Shown: positions 6,560 through 9,556 of the stretch, in pieces
Layout: each line of letters begins with the position of its first letter
How positions within the stretch are numbered: the first letter of the stretch is position 1
DNA from: Bacteroidota bacterium
GTDB lineage: Bacteria > Bacteroidota > Ignavibacteria > UBA10030 > SZUA-254
DNA length: 9,556 bases
Assembly: GCA_004322375.1 (NCBI GenBank)
Contig: SCUC01000351.1
Location: forward strand, 1 to 9,556
Direction of reading: 5' to 3'
Program-made: the position numbers and the translations under genes
Notes under the pieces: model-generated
What the model was told of the DNA's origin: nothing
What the model saw: only the letters and a program-made list of their open reading frames with translations
Databases searched by the model: none

Positions 6560-7504
6560 TTACTTCACCGCCATCTTTTCCAATGCTTCTTTATCAACAA
6601 TTCCAACTTCTACCGGGACAATTTTAGGAACGGTTCCACCGGAAAAGTACTCGTGTATTTTTGCAATGGTAGTCGAACCGATTAATGTGGGCGATTGAAT
6701 AACGTCGGCTTTTAACTGCGTGCCTTTTAATATTGCATCACGCGCAGGCGGCGTTGCATCATACCCAACGATGGCGATATTTTTTCGATTAAATTGTTGT
6801 GCTGCATCTAACGCACCAAGAGCAGAATCATCGTTGATGCCAAAAATACCGTCCAGCTTAGGATGTGCTTGAAGAATATCCGCCGCGACTTGCATTGCGC
6901 GGTCGCGAACCCCTTCCCCATTCACATCGGCAACAATTTTAATGCCAGGGAATTTTTCAATCGCTTCCTTAAATCCCTTTACCCTGTCAAGAACGGAGGT
7001 TACCGTCGGCTGGTCAATAATAGCAATGTTCCCCTTCCCGTTAAGCGCTTTTGCAAGGTATTCGCCCGCAAGCCTTCCTCCCGCAACATTATCTGAAGCA
7101 ATGTGGCTGACAACATCTCCTCCCTCCGATGCAATATCTGCCGTAAATACGGGGATATGGGCATCATTCGCTTTCTTTACTGCCGCACTCATCCCGCGCG
7201 AATCAACCGGGCAAAGCACGATGGCATCAACCTTTCGCGTGATAAAATCTTCGATTTGCGAGACCTGCTTGCCCAAATCAAAATCACCCGATGTAACGAT
7301 AAGCTCATAACCATGCTTCGCCGCTTCGCTCTGCAAACCTTCTTCCAAATCTTTATAGAAGATATGTGCGCGGTTCAGCAACGAAACGCCTATGGTTTTA
7401 GTTTTTGAAGTTGTTTGCTGTTGTTGTTGCTGCTGCTCAGGTTTTTTAGAGCAGGAAACGAATAACAGAGTAATACTAAAAAGGATAAAGAATATTTTTT
7501 TCAT
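6560..7504 (-). CDS. Sugar-binding lipoprotein 2, RbsB-like (Peripla_BP_4)
   Basis: The protein has a lipoprotein signal, MKKIFFILFSITLLFVSC, a linker with seven consecutive Gln, and a type I periplasmic sugar-binding fold. It resembles ribose-binding protein: VVSHIASDNVAGG and NDDSALGALDA are near-identical to family blocks. Residues matching the RbsB ligand shell are visible (numbering from the ATG at 7525): F56/Y57, D130, R181, N231, D256 and Q277. It should deliver a ribose-like sugar to the ATPase/permease pair encoded next. Start choice: the ATG at 7525 is 21 bp upstream, but the extra residues MKNAKFK are encoded by a 7-bp tandem repeat. Starting at 7504 places the Cys at residue 18, as in binding protein 1. 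The 7525 start, four bases after the previous stop, remains possible. The lipobox (LFVSC) is slightly non-standard. Confidence 0.93.
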   Translation of the reverse strand: MKKIFFILFSITLLFVSCSKKPEQQQQQQQTTSKTKTIGVSLLNRAHIFYKDLEEGLQSEAAKHGYELIVTSGDFDLGKQVSQIEDFITRKVDAIVLCPVDSRGMSAAVKKANDAHIPVFTADIASEGGDVVSHIASDNVAGGRLAGEYLAKALNGKGNIAIIDQPTVTSVLDRVKGFKEAIEKFPGIKIVADVNGEGVRDRAMQVAADILQAHPKLDGIFGINDDSALGALDAAQQFNRKNIAIVGYDATPPARDAILKGTQLKADVIQSPTLIGSTTIAKIHEYFSGGTVPKIVPVEVGIVDKEALEKMAVK

Positions 7505-7527
7505 TTTGAATTTTGCATTTTTCATTT
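7502..7527 (-). repeat. Tandem 7-bp A-rich array over the binding protein 2 start
   Basis: On the minus strand from 7525 the units ATGAAAA, ATGCAAA and ATTCAAA are followed in the same register by the ATG at 7504 (ATGAAAA). This matches the ATNNAAA pattern and start-codon register of the array before the ATPase. One unit creates an extra in-frame ATG, which makes the annotated start ambiguous. Confidence 0.6.
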
Positions 7528-7529
7528 AC

Positions 7530-8486
7530 TTAAAACTTCCCCGTCTCCCACTTCTTCGCGTACTCCTCAACGTTCTCCTTCGTTACCTCATCAAGCCCGG
7601 AGTCAATAATTTTTTCAGGCGTTTTCCCCTCCTTGATGCCAATAAGCGAACGGATGCTTTCGTAACCCCAGCCCCACAACTTTTGTCCGAGCAGCACGTT
7701 CACATATCCCTGCCGAACATACTCAAGTTCTTCCGGCAACGCATCAATAGAGATGACTGTCATGCTTCCCGGCTTAATGCTTGCAAAGGGCCCGGGAGGA
7801 GGCGTAAACAATGCCCATGCGCCGGGCAGCACCCAACCTGTCATATCCCGGTTTGCCTGCATTGCCGCTTCCATTACGCTTACGCCTTTGTTGACGTCAT
7901 CGTAACAAAATTCCGTTGCGACCACTTTGATATCGGGATAACCTTTTAAGTATTCAAGCAAGGCGTTTTTCCGTTCTTCAAGATTCGGCGCGCCGGGGGT
8001 CCCCATTAAAATTCCTATTTTCCCTTTCGTTCCCATGTGCTTGACGAGCAGCTCGCCCATCTGCTTTCCGCAGTTGACGTTATGCGTGCCATAATAGGAA
8101 ATGCGTTTGCTTTCCGGCGAGTCTGAATCGAACGTCACCACGGGGATACCGGCATCCATCGCCTTATCAATGGAACTCTTGAGGGCGTCCGCGTCATTCA
8201 CCGAAATCGCGATGCCGTTAACTTTCCGTTCGATAAGGCTTTCGATAATTTGTGCCTGCTCAACGGCATCCGATTTCACTGGCGCGTGCCGCTCGACGAT
8301 AATTTTCCCGTTGCCCAGCTCTTTCGCCGCCGCTTGCGCCCCCTCCCACGCAACCTGGAACACCGGGTTATCTAATAATTTCGGGACAAATGCGAATGTC
8401 CATTGTTGTTGTTTTACTTCCTGCTTCTTCGCGCAGCCGGAGAGGAGAAGGAGAACTGAAACAAAAATTGTAAGTAAATTTTTCAT
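7530..8486 (-). CDS. Sugar-binding lipoprotein 1 (Peripla_BP_4)
   Basis: The 318-residue precursor starts MKNLLTIFVSVLLLLSGC, a classic lipoprotein signal with lipobox LSGC and modified Cys at 18, followed by a short Gln-rich linker. The rest is a two-lobed type I sugar-binding protein: WTFAFVPKLLDNPVF (29-43), IIESLIERKVNGIAISVND (80-98), VVTFDSDSP (116-124), YYGTHNVNCG (131-140) and ISIDALPEE (245-253). It diverges clearly from binding protein 2 in the loops that form the sugar pocket, including a Pro-rich insert FTPPPGPFA (227-235), so a different ligand is likely. RhaS- or YtfQ-like sugar specificity is possible but unproven. The gene lies four bases or 25 bases before binding protein 2, depending on its start. 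Upstream is a transposase element that separates it from permease 1, its probable partner. No Shine-Dalgarno is seen before the ATG. Confidence 0.93.
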   Translation of the reverse strand: MKNLLTIFVSVLLLLSGCAKKQEVKQQQWTFAFVPKLLDNPVFQVAWEGAQAAAKELGNGKIIVERHAPVKSDAVEQAQIIESLIERKVNGIAISVNDADALKSSIDKAMDAGIPVVTFDSDSPESKRISYYGTHNVNCGKQMGELLVKHMGTKGKIGILMGTPGAPNLEERKNALLEYLKGYPDIKVVATEFCYDDVNKGVSVMEAAMQANRDMTGWVLPGAWALFTPPPGPFASIKPGSMTVISIDALPEELEYVRQGYVNVLLGQKLWGWGYESIRSLIGIKEGKTPEKIIDSGLDEVTKENVEEYAKKWETGKF

Positions 8487-8531
8487 AAATATAGTTCTAT
8501 AAATAATTGATTCAATAACTTGTTAATAACA

Positions 8532-8553
8532 ACCCACAGATTTATCTGTGGGT
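8532..8553. repeat. Hairpin A, left end of the element
   Basis: Perfect 9-bp arms ACCCACAGA and TCTGTGGGT surround a TTTA loop. It is 45 bp upstream of the binding protein 1 start on the minus strand, so it would be in that gene's leader if transcription enters from the element. Confidence 0.7.
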
Positions 8554-8575
8554 AAACTGTCACATGGATGCGAGT

Positions 8576-8593
8576 AAACCGTTTCAACGGTTT
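8576..8593. repeat. Hairpin B, overlapping the transposase stop codon
   Basis: Perfect 8-bp arms AAACCGTT and AACGGTTT are separated by TC. The transposase TGA (8584-8586) lies in the centre of this palindrome, so the last codons are part of the element's structural end. Confidence 0.65.
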
Positions 8594-9027
8594 ATAATAA
8601 CGAGACCATATTTTTTTATGAGCATTTCAACTTCTTCCTGGTAAGAATACTTTCGATGATGCTCTTCTTGATTTCTGATATATTCTTCAACTTTGTTTAC
8701 TTGCGATTCACTTACAGAAAATGCTCCATAACCAATTTGCCATGCGAATTTCTGAGACGAAAACTCTTGTTGATTCCACCAATGAGATGACTCTCCCTTG
8801 ATATTTTGAAAAAAATCTTTCAATGCCATGTTGGGACTCAAAAGGAACAATAGATGTACGTGGTCATCTGTCCCATTGATGATTTTTAATGGGCATTTTA
8901 AATCTTCCTGTACATGTTTTGTTATATGCTCATATAACTTTGTTTTACTTGAATCATTGATTAACGGTAAACGGTCTTTGGTACCGAATATTCCATGAAT
9001 CTAAACTTTAGTTAGAGAATGCGACAT
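8584..9027 (-). pseudogene. tnpA: IS200/IS605-type Y1 transposase (TnpA) with nonsense codon 9
   Basis: The frame from the ATG at 9027 to the TGA at 8584 would encode 147 residues, the usual TnpA length, except for one in-frame TAG at codon 9 (9001-9003). The start reads MSHSLTKV-stop-IHGIFGTKDRLPLI, matching the family's N-terminal strand. After it come KLYEHITKHVQED and the metal-binding HUH-type motif D55-H56-V57-H58, then GYGAFSVSESQ and the catalytic Tyr in EEYIRNQEEHHRK (Y116, with Q120). No other frameshift or stop is seen, so the lesion looks recent; TGG to TAG would be a single change. No ATG follows the stop until codon 67, beyond the HUH motif, so the protein is probably not made intact unless the stop is read through or is a sequencing error. 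Confidence 0.88.
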
Positions 9028-9048
9028 GCTAGTTTCCTAAAGTATTCA

Positions 9049-9066
9049 AAACCGCTGAAGCGGTTT
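9049..9066. repeat. Hairpin B', upstream of the transposase start
   Basis: Perfect 8-bp arms AAACCGCT and AGCGGTTT are separated by GA. It is a near copy of hairpin B at the other end and lies about 20 bp before the transposase ATG. Confidence 0.65.
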
Positions 9067-9090
9067 AGAGTCTATTTTTTTACCTTTTAC

Positions 9091-9110
9091 CCCACAACTG
9101 AAGTTGTGGG
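9091..9110. repeat. Hairpin A', right end of the element
   Basis: Perfect 9-bp arms CCCACAACT and AGTTGTGGG surround GA. It is 29 bp past the permease 1 stop codon on the minus strand and marks the likely outer limit of the element. Confidence 0.7.
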
Positions 9111-9139
9111 CTGGTCGTCAATAATAAAAATTGTGCTTC

Positions 9140-9556
9140 TCACCGCTTCGTCTTCCTATCCATCACCACCGCTAACACGATTACCAACCCGATTGCCACT
9201 TGCTGCCAGTATGCGGAAACATTCAGCAGCACAAGCCCGTTTCGTAAAATTCCCATCAGCACGGAACCGACGATAGCGCCGGTGATTGTGCCGCGCCCGC
9301 CAGAAAGGCTAATGCCGCCTATCACTGCCGCGGCAATAACGTCAAGCTCATAGCCTAATCCCGCGGTTGACTGCCCGACGCCGAATCGCGAGGTAAATAA
9401 TACACCTGCTATTCCCGCCGATAATCCACAGAGAGAATATACTAAAATCTTCACCAAGTTGACATTGATACCGCTGAAGTGCGCCGCCTCCTCATTCCCG
9501 CCAATCGCGTAGGTATAGCGCCCCCATTTTGAGGATTTCAATAGCACACCAATGAC
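9140..9556 (-). CDS. Second sugar ABC transporter permease, RbsC-like, C-terminal part
   Basis: The frame is open to the window edge (VIGVLLKSSKWGRY...), so the GTG at 9547 is internal. The 138 visible residues are the C-terminal part of a BPD_transp_2 permease: GRYTYAIGGNEEAAHFSGI (coupling-loop region), YELDVIAAAVIGG, SLSGGRGTITGAIVGS and the final helix LVIVLAVVMDRKTKR. It aligns without gaps over its length to the permease at 4002-4961 but differs at many positions, so it is a paralogue, not a recent duplicate. It was probably followed directly by binding protein 1 before the transposase element inserted. Its own ATPase should be encoded beyond the window, which I infer from the usual ATPase-permease-binding protein order. 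Confidence 0.94.
   Translation of the reverse strand, partial: VIGVLLKSSKWGRYTYAIGGNEEAAHFSGINVNLVKILVYSLCGLSAGIAGVLFTSRFGVGQSTAGLGYELDVIAAAVIGGISLSGGRGTITGAIVGSVLMGILRNGLVLLNVSAYWQQVAIGLVIVLAVVMDRKTKR

Larger units (their letters stand above)
8532..9110. mobile_element. Small IS200/IS605-type (REP-like) element with mirror-symmetric hairpins
   Basis: A single transposase gene is flanked on each side by two hairpins in mirror order. Left A is ACCCACAGA/TCTGTGGGT (8532-8553) and left B is AAACCGTT/AACGGTTT (8576-8593). Right B' is AAACCGCT/AGCGGTTT (9049-9066) and right A' is CCCACAACT/AGTTGTGGG (9091-9110). A and A' share CCCACA...TGTGGG; B and B' share AAACCG...CGGTTT. Subterminal hairpins fit the single-strand chemistry of HUH tyrosine transposases, and pairs of such hairpins around a transposase are also the layout of REP-associated elements. 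The exact ends and cleavage tetranucleotides are not identified. The element lies between permease 1 and binding protein 1, in their transcription direction. Confidence 0.75.

Noticed and set aside
8496..8526. Sigma70-like promoter for binding protein 1 (TTAACA, 19-bp spacer, TATAGA on the minus strand)
   Set aside because: The spacer is too long, the -10 match is weak and the region is AT-rich, so chance matches are expected.
8532..8593. Beginning of a CRISPR-like array
   Set aside because: The hairpins are not direct repeats with regular spacers; they are mirrored on the other side of a transposase.
8584..8850. Intact 88-residue protein starting at TTG 8850
   Set aside because: The same frame continues upstream through the HUH motif and N-terminal strand to ATG 9027, interrupted only by TAG at codon 9; the short form would lack the HUH motif.
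9049..9081. Rho-independent terminator on the + strand (hairpin B' followed by T7)
   Set aside because: The T-run begins about 8 bases after the stem and there is no + strand gene upstream to terminate; the hairpin is explained by the element.

Overview
The window is a fragment of a bacterial chromosome with moderate GC. It holds a signal-transduction gene pair at the left end and a long minus-strand run of sugar-type ABC transporter genes filling the rest. Several traits suggest a member of the Bacteroidota/Ignavibacteriota (Chlorobi-like) area: weak or absent Shine-Dalgarno sequences, lipoprotein-type binding proteins, a REC protein with a CxxC...CxxC tail, and many palindromic intergenic repeats. 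This placement is an inference, not a demonstrated assignment.

Left region (1-1153): the 3' end of a hybrid sensor histidine kinase on the + strand (end of the ATPase domain plus a C-terminal receiver) converges with a minus-strand response regulator. The regulator has a receiver, a coiled coil and a four-cysteine tail. The two stop codons are 25 bp apart. Positions 1154-1974 contain no convincing gene. They are a patchwork of inverted repeats, ending in a large palindromic interspersed repeat whose outer arm overlaps the stop codon of the next gene.

Transporter region (1975-8486, all minus strand, transcribed right to left): sugar-binding lipoprotein 1, sugar-binding lipoprotein 2 (RbsB-like), a duplicated-domain sugar ATPase (RbsA-like), a permease (RbsC-like), and a polytopic membrane protein with C-terminal TPR repeats. 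The ATPase and permease genes overlap by 8 bp, and the permease and TPR genes by 4 bp, so these three are probably translationally coupled. Two starts (binding protein 2 and the ATPase) sit directly at the end of short tandem 7-bp A-rich repeats of form ATNNAAA. A separate GC-rich hairpin repeat lies in the binding protein 2-ATPase gap.

Right region (8487-9556): a second RbsC-like permease runs off the window edge. Between it and binding protein 1 lies an IS200/IS605-type transposase gene with an in-frame TAG at codon 9. It is bracketed by a mirror-symmetric pair of hairpins on each side (A-B-tnpA-B'-A'). The simplest reading is two adjacent CUT2-type sugar transporters: [ATPase outside the window]-permease 1-(element)-binding protein 1, followed by binding protein 2-ATPase-permease 2. 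The first appears to have been interrupted by the small transposable element.
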